This document shows, in pieces, positions 27,801 through 35,497 of a stretch of 64,000 nucleotides of DNA; within the stretch, counting starts at the first letter, position 1; the number at the start of each line of letters is the position of its first letter. Source of the stretch: Leptotrichia buccalis C-1013-b (GTDB lineage: Bacteria > Fusobacteriota > Fusobacteriia > Fusobacteriales > Leptotrichiaceae); NCBI RefSeq assembly GCF_000023905.1, contig NC_013192.1:2232001-2296000 (forward strand). Reading direction: 5' to 3'. The notes below the pieces were generated by a model. It worked only from the letters and a program-made list of their open reading frames with translations. It had not been told where the DNA came from and searched no databases. Position numbers and translations under genes: made by a program.

Positions 27801-28191
27801 TTGCTGTTAAATTTGATAGATTATAAGAATTAAATTTATTTTTTACTTGCTCTTCTAATGATTGTGTATGATTTACACTATCTATTCTTAAAAGTGCTGA
27901 ACCGCTATTAACCATTTGATTTTCTACAGAGGAAAGAGGATAACTCACTAATCCTGCTTTATCATAATAACTTTCAAATCCTTCTTTTATAAATTCTGGT
28001 TGTACTGGCACTCCAAGTCTACCTGCCTCTACTTTTAAGGTAGCAGCTTCAGATAAATCCGTCTTTAAATTAATTTCCATATTAACAGGCGTGGAAGCAT
28101 TGCTGCTTGAACCTCCACCACCCCCTCCTCCACAGCTAACCACCGCAGCCAGTAAAAGTGCAAATAACATTGATTTTCTTAATTTTCTCAT
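24820..28191 (-). CDS. Autotransporter with lipoprotein-type signal and beta-barrel
   Basis: A 1,123-residue type V surface protein. The N-terminus MRKLRKSMLFALLLAAVVSC is a signal peptide ending in a lipobox-like VVSC (Cys20), followed by a glycine/serine linker. Residues ~190-690 are a right-handed-helix passenger of many imperfect repeats such as NNGTI, GKNSTGIY and GNNSIGIF. A linker containing LNNADLLIGAEATEK leads to a C-terminal barrel of about 280 residues ending GMGLGVSF, with the terminal Phe expected for BAM recognition. No protease motif is seen, so it is probably an adhesin. The ATG at 28191 follows AAAGGAGAG. Small exported proteins lie just upstream on the same strand. Confidence 0.9.
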   Translation of the reverse strand: MRKLRKSMLFALLLAAVVSCGGGGGGGSSSNASTPVNMEINLKTDLSEAATLKVEAGRLGVPVQPEFIKEGFESYYDKAGLVSYPLSSVENQMVNSGSALLRIDSVNHTQSLEEQVKNKFNSYNLSNLTANMKKGSALLLIGGNSSLKLSQIKDDLFSQLSSKPTISGNKNEYSQIVFIGGNFGIDKDVNLDYNEDMYNRIKIYDSNIVNEATIKGTKDNLVGIGQREKNNFIFVPSITYSGNILINGGTINLSGNNSIGIFNAGWKIAGIQNNGNIIVGKNSTGIYVIDKKYEAMQTGTGNIENNGNIEIGENSKGIYYQADEAEQGYKFDANILNAGMIKSEGNGAIAMFHNSSSPAKKNLKNTGTIELIGDKSIGMFATGNGKYDVENSGKIIIGNSSSKSNPGIAMYTNNKNILLNNTGTITLGKNSIGLYGIETIKTGDLVNGYVPAHYSAVNAQNGKIELSGKGATGIYLSDGATGINDGTIITINPDGGSIGVIGIKDSQFTNNGTISVNEGSVGIYGNGNNAVLKNKGVIAAGRNSVGMYSTNGANIENNKTIKLTGDNAVGMYLAENSKGINNGEIITEGIVNKAVGVAIGKNAEFTNNGKIVMNSNEGAGIVIANGGIIKNYGNIQITGENSSREKRVDNIIVKIEGITSTLSSTRTTASSLGIYVDTLGRTKPIEGLSNLGLNNADLLIGAEATEKTNATEVTVGNEVLEPFNKSIQSSNIANWNVKTGSLVWEADSKIENNKVSKVTLKKQSYAKFADSKTTEAVAKGLDEKYTETAADSKDKQIFNYLNSLNDTKALGNTYREINGSQYINVQQRIAQTDNILENKLLDLQKDNFDKSGHHVSTFFRRDNHDPKTLEIPDSHSTAYGISYLFSNADLKQGIYAGTVINKFKFKDNGRSRENVTMFKLGAYKTFDLNDLEWTLSGDGFASQNDMKRRFVIGNNVYENKADYNTYGFAIKNELGKTFQVGENVTVKPYAALKLGYGKFTNIKEKDGTLNMEVKGNNFYSVKPALGVEVGYSAPIMENSKFKASLGLGYEHELGKIEDNVNEAKFANTNTKINLKGAKDERRGNFKSNLKVGFEAGNFNFSVNGGYDTKDKNSHIGMGLGVSF

Positions 28192-28234
28192 TTTAATTTC
28201 TCTCCTTTTCAAAATTTGTTTAATTTAAATCTAT

Positions 28235-28684
28235 TTAGTCTTCCCATTTTTGATTTCCGTAAAATCCATAATCACCATCTAATCCATCTTCATCTTCGTA
28301 AACTTCTCCTGAATCATCTATGAATCTTACTAATTCCCCATCTTCATCATAATAATATCTTTCATCTTCTCTACTAACACCATTATAATAAATTTTTCTC
28401 ACAAAATATTTAAAATATGTCTGTCCATTTTTCAGATAATATTCAGTTGTTTCTGCTACACGTCCATCCCCTCCAGATGTTACGACTTTTCTTAAGTCAC
28501 CATTTCTATAATATTTTTTTATATCCCAATCACTGTCATTTTCAGCAGGTTGAGTTACAACATCATAATTTTTATAACTATTAGTCTCATTATAATCTCT
28601 TCTTATCTGTGCAACTGTTTCATCTACACTTCTTGCAAACGACAAAGTGGCTACAAAAAATAATGATAGTAGTATTTTTCTCAT
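28235..28684 (-). CDS. Small exported protein, unknown function
   Basis: A 149-residue protein with a cleavable signal (MRKILLSLFFVATLSFA, then RSVDE). The mature part is rich in Tyr, Asp and Glu and contains short strand-like repeats of the kind KKYYRNGDLRKVV, EYYLKNGQTYFKY and RYYYDEDGELVRF. This is the pattern of MORN-like or toxin-antitoxin-like Y-NG repeats. The C-terminus is very acidic. AAGGAGATTTGAA precedes the ATG at 28684. It ends 43 bp before the autotransporter start and may be cotranscribed and surface-associated. No family is recognised with certainty. Confidence 0.7.
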   Translation of the reverse strand: MRKILLSLFFVATLSFARSVDETVAQIRRDYNETNSYKNYDVVTQPAENDSDWDIKKYYRNGDLRKVVTSGGDGRVAETTEYYLKNGQTYFKYFVRKIYYNGVSREDERYYYDEDGELVRFIDDSGEVYEDEDGLDGDYGFYGNQKWED

Positions 28685-28752
28685 TTCAAATCTCCTTTTA
28701 AAAATATTTTTTATACTTAACTCTGGAATCAAATTCTTAAATTACAACTTAA

Positions 28753-29097
28753 CTAATTCCATATTCTTAAATAAAGAATTCTTTTATCGTAATCTACTGT
28801 CGTTGGACTGTCAACTATTTCAATATAATTTCTCAATTCTGAATTTTGAAAATCATCTCTTCCTTCCAATTCAGCAATAATATTTCTATATCTTAATCCA
28901 TCCAGTACGCAAACTTCATATTTTACTCTCGCTTTTGTTATTGGTGAAAAATCTCCTCTTTCAATTTCCCATTTCTTTAAAATAACACCATTCTGACAAT
29001 ACCCGTTTGTTTCCCCAATATCCTTTTTCCCAACTTCTCCAGGACGACCAAATACAATTATCCCTAATAAAAATATTCCTAATATTAATTTTTTCAT
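28753..29097 (-). CDS. Small exported protein with YCQNG motif
   Basis: A 114-residue protein with a signal peptide (MKKLILGIFLLGIIVFG) and a mature domain with two cysteines (YCQNG and YEVCVLDG), which could form a disulfide. The YCxNG-x-x-x-K/E pattern is shared with the divergent gene at 29573, so the two may be distant paralogs. AAGGAGTAATTAATTT precedes the ATG. No known family is recognised. Its position upstream of the other exported protein and the autotransporter suggests an envelope operon. Confidence 0.65.
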   Translation of the reverse strand: MKKLILGIFLLGIIVFGRPGEVGKKDIGETNGYCQNGVILKKWEIERGDFSPITKARVKYEVCVLDGLRYRNIIAELEGRDDFQNSELRNYIEIVDSPTTVDYDKRILYLRIWN

Positions 29098-29150
29098 AAA
29101 TTAATTACTCCTTCATAAATTTTCAAATAAAAATATTCAATAATTCTAAT

Positions 29151-29216
29151 TTTTCGATTAATTTTTATCAAAAATTATAAAAAACAAATTTTCTTCACAA
29201 TTTTTGATATCGAAAA
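29151..29216. promoter_or_regulatory. Large inverted repeat between divergent exported-protein genes
   Basis: ATCAAAAATT (29167-29176) and AATTTTTGAT (29199-29208) are perfectly complementary, and TTTTCGA (29151-29157) and TCGAAAA (29210-29216) extend the symmetry. The rest of the 475-bp gap (29098-29572) is AT-rich with no ORF. The site may be an operator or cruciform. Confidence 0.4.
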
Positions 29217-29572
29217 TCTAAGATACATTATATCTTATTTTGATTTGATTACAATTTTAAACAAATTAAAAAGTTGTTAATATTATAAATATTTATTATT
29301 CACTACTTATTATATACGAAAACTAAATCTTAATATACCTCCTAAATCCCTAAAATGCTAAACCAGTAAACCTAAATGAAGTTAAAGAAATTTCCTATAA
29401 AAATTTTTTCAATAATATTGAAATTTTTTTGTTTACCTCCTTAAAACAGTTAATGTATATTCTATTTATTAAATTTTAGTTTTTTAAACTCAAAAAAAAA
29501 GGAAAATCTTAGTTTAGTATGATAAAATTTAGCGAAAAATATTATGACTAAGAAAGGAATTTATTAATTTTT

Positions 29573-29854
29573 ATGAAAAAAGTATTACTAGTATTGTTAA
29601 TTCTCGTAATGGGAACATTAAGTTTTGCAAAAGGAAAAACAAGAAAAAGTGGAGGACATAAAGCTAAGGCTTGCACATCAGATAAGATAATCCATGATGT
29701 AAATAAAGAAACTGTTACTTATTGTAAAAATGGTAAAAAAATAGTTGAAAGAACAGAAGGAACTGGAATTGACGGAGATGACTGGCAGTTAGAAGAAGTG
29801 GATGGGGTAAGTCTGTTTGACGAGAGCAATCCAAGACTTATCATTATAAGATAA
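29573..29854 (+). CDS. Small exported basic protein with YCKNG motif
   Basis: A 93-residue protein with a clear signal peptide (MKKVLLVLLILVMGTLSFA). The mature part has a very basic start (KGKTRKSGGHKAKAC) and a YCKNGKKIVER motif shared in form with the YCQNG protein on the other side of the intergenic region. Two cysteines may pair. AGAAAGGAATTTA precedes the ATG. A broken LprI-like gene follows 39 bp downstream. No named family can be given. Confidence 0.65.
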   Translation: MKKVLLVLLILVMGTLSFAKGKTRKSGGHKAKACTSDKIIHDVNKETVTYCKNGKKIVERTEGTGIDGDDWQLEEVDGVSLFDESNPRLIIIR

Positions 29855-29893
29855 ATTTACAAATGATAAAATTTTTAAGAAAAGGAATAGTTT

Positions 29894-30021
29894 ATGAAAA
29901 GATGGATTTTACTTTTAACATTAATTGGAGGTTCGATAGTTTTTGCTGGTTATAGAACTGATATGATTGACAGGATGGACAGCAGATAGAGCTATAGAAT
30001 TAGCAAGAAGATACGATAATC
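29894..30021 (+). pseudogene. Gutted LprI-like gene, cut by a repeat element
   Basis: ATG at 29894 gives a signal peptide (MKRWILLLTLIGGSIVFAG) and YRTDMIDRMDS, then a stop at 29987-29989. In another frame the next bases encode DRAIELARRYDNL, matching the C-terminal ERTIELARMYDKL of the LprI-like protein at 24117-24713. YRTDMIDRMDS likewise matches its YEAELMDRMSS. The middle of the domain is deleted and the 3' end is replaced by the repeat that starts at 30022. AAGGAATAG is a normal ribosome site, so a 31-residue exported peptide might still be made. Confidence 0.65.
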
Positions 30022-30370
30022 TTATACTAAACTCCATTTAAATAACGAATTTATTACAAACTTTTCTAGCAAAGGATAAAAACCTAATATTTTCAAATAA
30101 TTAAAATATAATTTTTACTTTTTAAACAGAGTCTAATATAAACTGATCCGTCGGAGCATTTTTCTGTGCTGGCAAAACTGTTTGAGCATAGCGAGTTTTT
30201 TGTCAGTGCAGAAAAATGTCGTATACTAGCCATAGGTTGTAGGATTTGCGGCGAAGAGCAATCCTACAAAAATAAAAAAAACATAGTAATTAGTTGAATG
30301 ATTATGAAATAGCTATCAAATAACCCTATTATAAAGATTTATTCCTATTTTCAAATGGGGTTTAGTATAA
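30022..30370 (+). repeat. Structured intergenic repeat family, copy 2 (complete, TIR-bounded)
   Basis: The ends are inverted repeats: TTATACTAAACTCCATTT on the left and AAATGGGGTTTAGTATAA on the right, with TA at each border as in IS630/Tc1-type insertions. The interior keeps CTAGCCATAGGT and GGATTTGC...GCAATCCT. The main hairpin here has different arms (GCATTTTTCTG with CAGAAAAATG) from copies 1, 3 and 4 (CTTTTATTTG with CAAATAAAAG), yet still pairs. The loop is CTGTTTGAGCATAGCGAGTTT. No ORF is present; it looks like a MITE. Confidence 0.75.
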
Positions 30371-30383
30371 ATAACTTTTTTAT

Positions 30384-30425
30384 AGAGAAGTAATTTTAAA
30401 AAATTAGAATTATTTCTCTTTTTTT
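30384..30425 (+). terminator. Hairpin terminator
   Basis: AGAGAAGTAATTTT pairs with AGAATTATTTCTCT (few mismatches), followed by TTTTTTT on the plus strand. Confidence 0.7.
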
Positions 30426-30431
30426 ATGAAA

Positions 30432-30480
30432 AAATACACCTAAAAACTTTTAATTTTTATCATTAAGTTCAAGGTGTATT
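30432..30480 (-). terminator. Terminator of the DUF1304 gene
   Basis: AATACACCT (30433-30441) and AGGTGTATT (30472-30480) pair perfectly. On the minus strand a T-run follows. Confidence 0.8.
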
Positions 30481-30505
30481 GGAAAATTTTATTTAAAGTA
30501 TTTTT

Positions 30506-30883
30506 TTACCAGAATAATAATGGTAGCAATAGCGACGTAATCGCTAGTAAAGCAGGTATTCCCTGCAGTAAAAATATTTTTTTTGAAACTGTTGCAGAAC
30601 CATAAATAGCTGCACAAACAATACAAATCAGGAAGAAAATTGCAATCTGAAATTGAAATTCTCCAGTTTCGGTTAAACTCCACATTAATCCTGAAGCAAG
30701 AAAACCATTGTATAGTCCTTGATTTGACATCATTTTTTTTACGCGTTCATCTTTTAAAAATTCTAGCTCTAATCCAAAATTTTTCTGAACAGCTCCACTT
30801 TCATTAAAAAACATTTCAAGAATTAATATACAATAGTGCTGTATTGCCACAAATATTATTAATATGAATGCTAGTATACTCAA
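30506..30883 (-). CDS. DUF1304 family membrane protein
   Basis: A 125-residue integral membrane protein with four predicted helices: ILAFILIIFVAIQHYCILILEMF, the region around NQGLYNGFLASGLMW, FQIAIFFLICIVCAAIYGSATV, and GIPALLAITSLLLPLLFW. The sequences QHYCILILEMF and NQGLYNGFLA are the conserved pieces of DUF1304. The function of the family is unknown. GGGAGATAATTATTTTG precedes the ATG. It ends before its own terminator and lies 43 bp downstream of map, so it may be the last gene of an adk-map unit. Confidence 0.88.
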   Translation of the reverse strand: MSILAFILIIFVAIQHYCILILEMFFNESGAVQKNFGLELEFLKDERVKKMMSNQGLYNGFLASGLMWSLTETGEFQFQIAIFFLICIVCAAIYGSATVSKKIFLLQGIPALLAITSLLLPLLFW

Positions 30884-30926
30884 AATAATTATCTCCCTTC
30901 TTTATATTTTTTATTTTTCGTAACTT

Positions 30927-31700
30927 TTAATCTCTTACACTCAAGATTACAGGCTTTCCGTCAATAATGGCAAGGCTGTGTTCATATTGGGCTGAACGTT
31001 TTCCATCTTTAGTAACCGCTGTCCACATATCAGATAGAACTTTTACTTTATAAGTACCGACATTTACCATCGGCTCAACCGTGATTACCATTCCATCTTC
31101 AATTTTAGCCCCTGTTCCAGCTTTTCCATAGTTTGGAATAATCGGATCTTCATGCATTTCCTTTCCTACTCCATGCCCTGCAAAATCCCTTACAAGCGAG
31201 AATCCAAAACTTTCCACATATTCCTGAATAGCATGTCCAATATCTCCAATTCTATTTCCGGCACGTGCAACCTCAATTCCAATATCTCTTGCTTTTTCAG
31301 TAACTTCCATCAATTTTTTAGAAGTTTCGTCAATTTCTCCCACAGCATAAGTAATCGCAGCGTCACCAAAATAGCCGTCAAGCACTGTAACTGTGTCAAC
31401 TGTCAGAATATCCCCTTCCTTCAGTATCTGCTTTTTGCTTGGAATACCATGTACAACAACTTCATTTACGGAAATACAAGTTGCAGCTGGATAAGGAGGA
31501 TATGGACGCCCTACATCGTAACCCTTAGTTCCTGGAATTGCTCCTTGACTTCTAATGTAATCTTCAGCGATTTGATCCAGTTCGTATGTGCTAACTCCAG
31601 CTTTTACGTGTTTTGGCAATACATCTTCAAAAAGTCTTGCGATTATTTCATTAGCTTTTTTTATTTTTTTTATTTCATCCAATGTTTTATAAATTATCAT
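30927..31700 (-). CDS. map: Methionine aminopeptidase type I
   Basis: Removes initiator methionine from nascent proteins. The five metal ligands are in place: Asp in LTVDTVTV, Asp in YFGDAAIT, His in AGHGVGKEMHEDP, Glu in TVEPMVN and Glu in QYEHSLAI. The N-terminal substrate-pocket His is in VVHGIPS. It is 257 residues long without the N-terminal zinc extension (type Ia). adk lies 211 bp upstream on the same strand, the usual adk-map neighbourhood although without secY here. Confidence 0.97.
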   Translation of the reverse strand: MIIYKTLDEIKKIKKANEIIARLFEDVLPKHVKAGVSTYELDQIAEDYIRSQGAIPGTKGYDVGRPYPPYPAATCISVNEVVVHGIPSKKQILKEGDILTVDTVTVLDGYFGDAAITYAVGEIDETSKKLMEVTEKARDIGIEVARAGNRIGDIGHAIQEYVESFGFSLVRDFAGHGVGKEMHEDPIIPNYGKAGTGAKIEDGMVITVEPMVNVGTYKVKVLSDMWTAVTKDGKRSAQYEHSLAIIDGKPVILSVRD

Positions 31701-31911
31701 TTTTTGTACTTCTTCTTTCTAAATTCTTTTTTTATTTTTTAGTATATATATTTAACAGTTCAATACTTTTTTACAAAAAGCCTTGTCCTTTTAAAAATAA
31801 AATTTTATTAATCATCAAATAAATTTAGTAATATTACTTTAAAATCAAATTCAAGTTCTAAATTTTCTTAATTTTTACCAATTTAACTTTAGATAATTTT
31901 GAAAATATTTA

Positions 31912-32541
31912 CTATTTTTCCAAAATATCAATTATATCTTTTGTAATTTCTTCCAGTTTTTTTGCACCATCTACGCTGTAAACTTTATTTTGCTTTTTGT
32001 AAAAATCCAATACTGGTGCTGTCTGTTCGTTATAAACTGCCAAACGTTTTTTTACTGTTTCTTCATTATCGTCTGCTCTTTGTTCCAAATCTTCTGGATT
32101 TTCATCAACTGGCGGATTGTATTTTATATGATAAATTTTACCAGTTTTTTTCGATACTCTTCTTCCTGTGATTCTTTCGATAATTTCTTCATCGCTAACA
32201 TCAAGTGCGATTACTTTTTCAATTTCTCTATCTGATTTTGCTAAAATTTTGTCAAGTTCTTCAGCTTGAGCCACCGTTCTTGGAAACCCATCCAAAATAA
32301 ATCCTTTTTTACAGTCTTCCTCCTGAAGTCTTGCTTCCACAAGTCCGTTTACGATGTCATCAGAAACTAATTTTCCTTCATCCATCAATTTTTTTGCTTC
32401 CAATCCTAACGGAGTCTTATTTGCAATTGCAGCTCTCAAAATATCTCCTGTTGAAATTTGAGGAATTTCATATTTTTGAATTAATTCCTTTGCCTGAGTT
32501 CCTTTTCCTGCTCCTGGTGCTCCAAATAACACTATATTCAT
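31912..32541 (-). CDS. adk: Adenylate kinase
   Basis: Interconverts AMP + ATP and 2 ADP. P-loop GAPGAGKGT (residues 7-15), the AMP-binding ISTGDILRAA and GFILDGFPRT, and the LID region GRRVSKKTGKIYHIKYNPP are present. The LID has no zinc cysteines and is therefore of the polar-network type. Its 209 residues are the long form with a full LID. Upstream spacing is AT-rich and no promoter was assigned with confidence. It precedes map in the direction of transcription. Confidence 0.97.
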   Translation of the reverse strand: MNIVLFGAPGAGKGTQAKELIQKYEIPQISTGDILRAAIANKTPLGLEAKKLMDEGKLVSDDIVNGLVEARLQEEDCKKGFILDGFPRTVAQAEELDKILAKSDREIEKVIALDVSDEEIIERITGRRVSKKTGKIYHIKYNPPVDENPEDLEQRADDNEETVKKRLAVYNEQTAPVLDFYKKQNKVYSVDGAKKLEEITKDIIDILEK

Positions 32542-32670
32542 AATTATTTATCCGATATTTAAAATTAAATATCGCTCCTTTCCAAATTTATTTTTTATAT
32601 CTAATTTTACCATTTTAAAAACTATTTTTCAATTTTCTTTTTCAACTTTTCAAAAAAATAACCAAAAAAG

Positions 32671-32704
32671 AAAAAAAACTGAATTTAATCCAGTTTTTTT
32701 TCTA
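32671..32704 (-). terminator. Terminator downstream of the phosphohexomutase
   Basis: AAAAAAACTG and CAGTTTTTTT flank a short loop (32671-32699). The T/A runs on both sides make it usable in both directions. Confidence 0.85.
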
Positions 32705-32782
32705 AAGAATCTTAGCTAATTTTAGCTATAATTCATATATTTTTTTAATTCTATCAATTTATTCTGAAAAATTTTTATTTTT

Positions 32783-34276
32783 TTAAACTTCCATTTTTTC
32801 ATATTTTTTAAAATAATATTTCAATTTTTCTAAAATATCATTTCCCATTCCTTCTTTTTCTGTTTCTATATTAACACACAAAAGCGGTTCATGCAGCGAC
32901 AATCTTATTAAAAACCAGCTTTTCTCCCCCGTATTTACTCTTACACCTTCATAGTTAGGCGTTTCTAAGCTCCAATCTTCTTTTTTTCCAGCATATTCCC
33001 TAAAGTTTTCCACAATTTTTTTTCCAGAAGCCCGAAAATCTTTATCTTTTATAGGAATTCTTATTTCTATTTCCTCAGCAGGCTCAGACAGCTCATTTAG
33101 AACATCTGTAAATTCAATGCCTTTTTCCCTACTCTTTACAAGCTGAATCAGAAGCCTTGCAGCCATGTATGCACCGTCATCAAGAAAATAGTTTTCTTTA
33201 AATGCCGCATGTCCAGACGTTTCTATCGCAAGAAGAGAATACTTCCCTTAGTTATTCAATCTTATAGATTCATTTATTACGTTCTTGTATCCTCGTTGAA
33301 ATCTGTGGTGAGTCCCGCCACGGTTTTCTATAAACTCTTTTAGCCCTGCCGATGTAATAGAATCTGTTACAATTATCCCACCAGAATGTTCTTTTAACAA
33401 TATTTCACTAAGCAATGCGATAAGGTTGTTTCTGTTAATTTCACGTCCATTCTTATCTATAAAGGCACTTCTATCTCCATCTGCATCAAATATTATTCCA
33501 AAATCTGCATTATTATCAAGAACTGCTTTTTTTATTGATTCTATCGCTTCTTTTTCTTCAGGGTTTGGAATGTGATTTGGAAAGTTACCATCAGGATTTA
33601 AAAATTGGCTTCCAGCAGTATCTCCACCTAGAACTTCTATTACCTTTTCAGCAAAAAATCCCGCAGCCCCATTTCCTGCATCTATCGCTATCCGTAAGTT
33701 TTTTAAAGGCTTGTTCCCTTTTCCAATTTTATTTTTTATCAGTTCGCATATATATGAAGCATAGTCATCTGCCAAATTTTTTACAATTTCTACACCTTTT
33801 TCTTCTTTAATCAAATTTTCTTCTTGTTTTTCGGCCATTTCTAGAAATTCATTAACATCACTTTTTTGAAGCCCTCCATTTTTTGTAAAAAATTTAATTC
33901 CGTTGTAGTAGCTCGGTAAATGGCTGGCGGTTATCATCATTGCGCCATCAGCTTTATAATCCTCAAATATCGTAGCCATAAAAAGCGACGGTGTTATTGA
34001 CATTCCGCAGTCATATACATCAATTCCCATTTCCATCAAAGTTTTTCTTATAATTTCTGAAAATTTAGGTCCTGTATGCCTTGCATCGTATCCAACTGCG
34101 ACTTTAACCTTTCTGTTTTTATTCTTTGCGATTTCATCACATTTTTCAGTTATCCATAGCCCGAAGCCTTTTGCTATGAACTCAACTTCCTTTTCAGATA
34201 AATTGATGTCTTTGTCCTCATATTTTGAAACTATTCCCCGAATGTCAGTCCCGCTTATCATATTTTTTAAATCCAT
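32783..34276 (-). pseudogene. Phosphomannomutase/phosphoglucomutase interrupted by an in-frame TAA
   Basis: Alpha-D-phosphohexomutase. The N-terminal part has SGTDIRGIV, the phosphoserine loop TASHLPSYYNGIKF, metal loop DADGDRSAF, and sugar-binding region GGTHHRFQRGYKNV. The frame then reaches TAA at 33248-33250. Reading straight through, the same frame continues GKYSLLAIETSGHAAFKENYF...DDGAYMAARLL and ends at 32783. The expected sequence at this point is an acidic residue before Gly, so one base change (GAA to TAA) explains the break; there is no frameshift. The ATG at 34276 follows AAAGGAGAGG. As drawn, the N-terminal 342 residues lack the phosphate-binding domain and would be inactive. A sequencing error or readthrough is possible. 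Confidence 0.85.
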
Positions 34277-34364
34277 AAAAATACCTCTCCTTTCAAGTAA
34301 AGCCATACCTATTCTCTTCATTATGAAAATTAGTATGGCTTTTCTATTATTGCTTACTTATTTA

Positions 34365-34670
34365 CTATTTTAAATTATTTAGCACTGTTTCTGCAATATC
34401 CTTCGCTCTAAGCCCGTAATTTGTAAGCATAGTCCTCCATCTGCACTTTGTCCAAAAACATCCTGTATTCCATGTTTTACAACTTTTGTTGGATGAACTT
34501 CTGACAAGTATTCTGAAACTGCACTTCCAAGTCCTCCAATTACAGAATGTTCTTCACTTGTTACAATAAATTTACATTCTTTCGCAGCTTTTAGAACTGT
34601 TTCCGTATCTAGCGGTTTTATCGTAGAAACATTTACCACTCTTGCCTTTACTCCTTTTTCTTCCGACAGA
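34365..34670 (-). pseudogene. Truncated transketolase C-terminal fragment
   Basis: The minus strand reads LSEEKGVKARVVNVSTIKPLD...FIVTSEEHSVIGGLGSAVSEYL...VKHGIQDVFGQSADGGL, the C-terminal domain of transketolase (small-subunit type). The upstream two thirds are missing at about 34670, where IS30-derived sequence begins. Near the end the frame shifts by one; the other frame gives LTNYGLRAKDIAETVLNNLK and a stop at 34365-34367. It is both truncated and frameshifted, so it is non-functional. A working transketolase must lie elsewhere if the pentose pathway is complete. Confidence 0.85.
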
Positions 34671-34671
34671 G

Positions 34672-35455
34672 TAAAAAAAAGAGTACAGAAAATTTAGTAT
34701 TGACGCTTTCTGTGTAGTTTACAAGAGTAACAATCCTGATAAAGTTGTCCCGTCCACTAAAACTGTATATGAAATGATTCATAGAGGTCAAATAGATGGA
34801 ATAAAGTCATCTTCCAAAATTTGTTAAACTTAAGCCTGAATGGTTACAGTAATCCTAAGAAGAACAAAAAAGTTTTAGGAAATTCCATTGAGAGAAGACC
34901 TGAACATATTAACAGCTGTTCAGAAAAAAGGGTATTATGAAATTGATGTAGTCAAGGGGAAAAATGGCAAAAACGAAGCCTGCATAATTACTTTAGTCGA
35001 CAAAAAAAGCAGATATTCCCATATCCTGTTTTTAGCTAAACTGAACGCAGAAAATATTAACAAAGCATTGCAAAAGCTATTCAAAAAATTTCAAGTCAAT
35101 AACTTCGGATAACGGTTCAGAATTTAGCAGGCTGACAGAGCTTGAAAGCAGAAACATGAAAGTATATTTTGCCCATCCATATTCTTCTTACGAGTGTGGA
35201 ACGAACGAGAACACAAACGGCTTAATACGGGAATTTTTGCCCAAAGGAAGGAGCATAAATGAGAAAGAAAAGGAGATGCTGAAGATACAGGAAGCATTAA
35301 ATGGAAGATGCAGAAAAATATTGGGCTACCGTTCATCAGAAGATTATCATTTTGATGACACGATAGCATAAAAAAATTACGAGCAGAAAAGATTCTGCTC
35401 TTGAGAAAAATATTTTTTATATTATTTTTACTTTTTTGTTGCACTTAACTTGACA
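34672..35455 (+). mobile_element. Decayed IS30-family transposase gene and 3' end
   Basis: Plus-strand pieces read STKTVYEMIHRGQIDGI, then KGYYEIDVVKGKNGKNEACIITLVD, then (new frame) ITSDNGSEFSRLTELE, then VYFAHPYSSYECGTNENTNGL and LPKGRSINEKEKEM, ending at 35371. These are the DDE core blocks of IS30 (Asp, Asp, Glu), broken by at least two frameshifts and internal stops. The N-terminal HTH and the left end are missing at the junction with the transketolase fragment. The GAGCAGAA/TTCTGCTC hairpin at 35384-35403 and the tail TTGCACTTAACTTGACAAT probably mark the right end. Confidence 0.8.
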
Positions 35456-35497
35456 ATACACCTTTTTTATTTTTTTAATTTGTCGTAATTATACAAT

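Noticed and set aside
31152-31742. 196-codon plus-strand frame opposite map
   Set aside because: Complement of a conserved gene; composition rich in Ser, Asn, Cys and Phe without any motif. Not a real protein.
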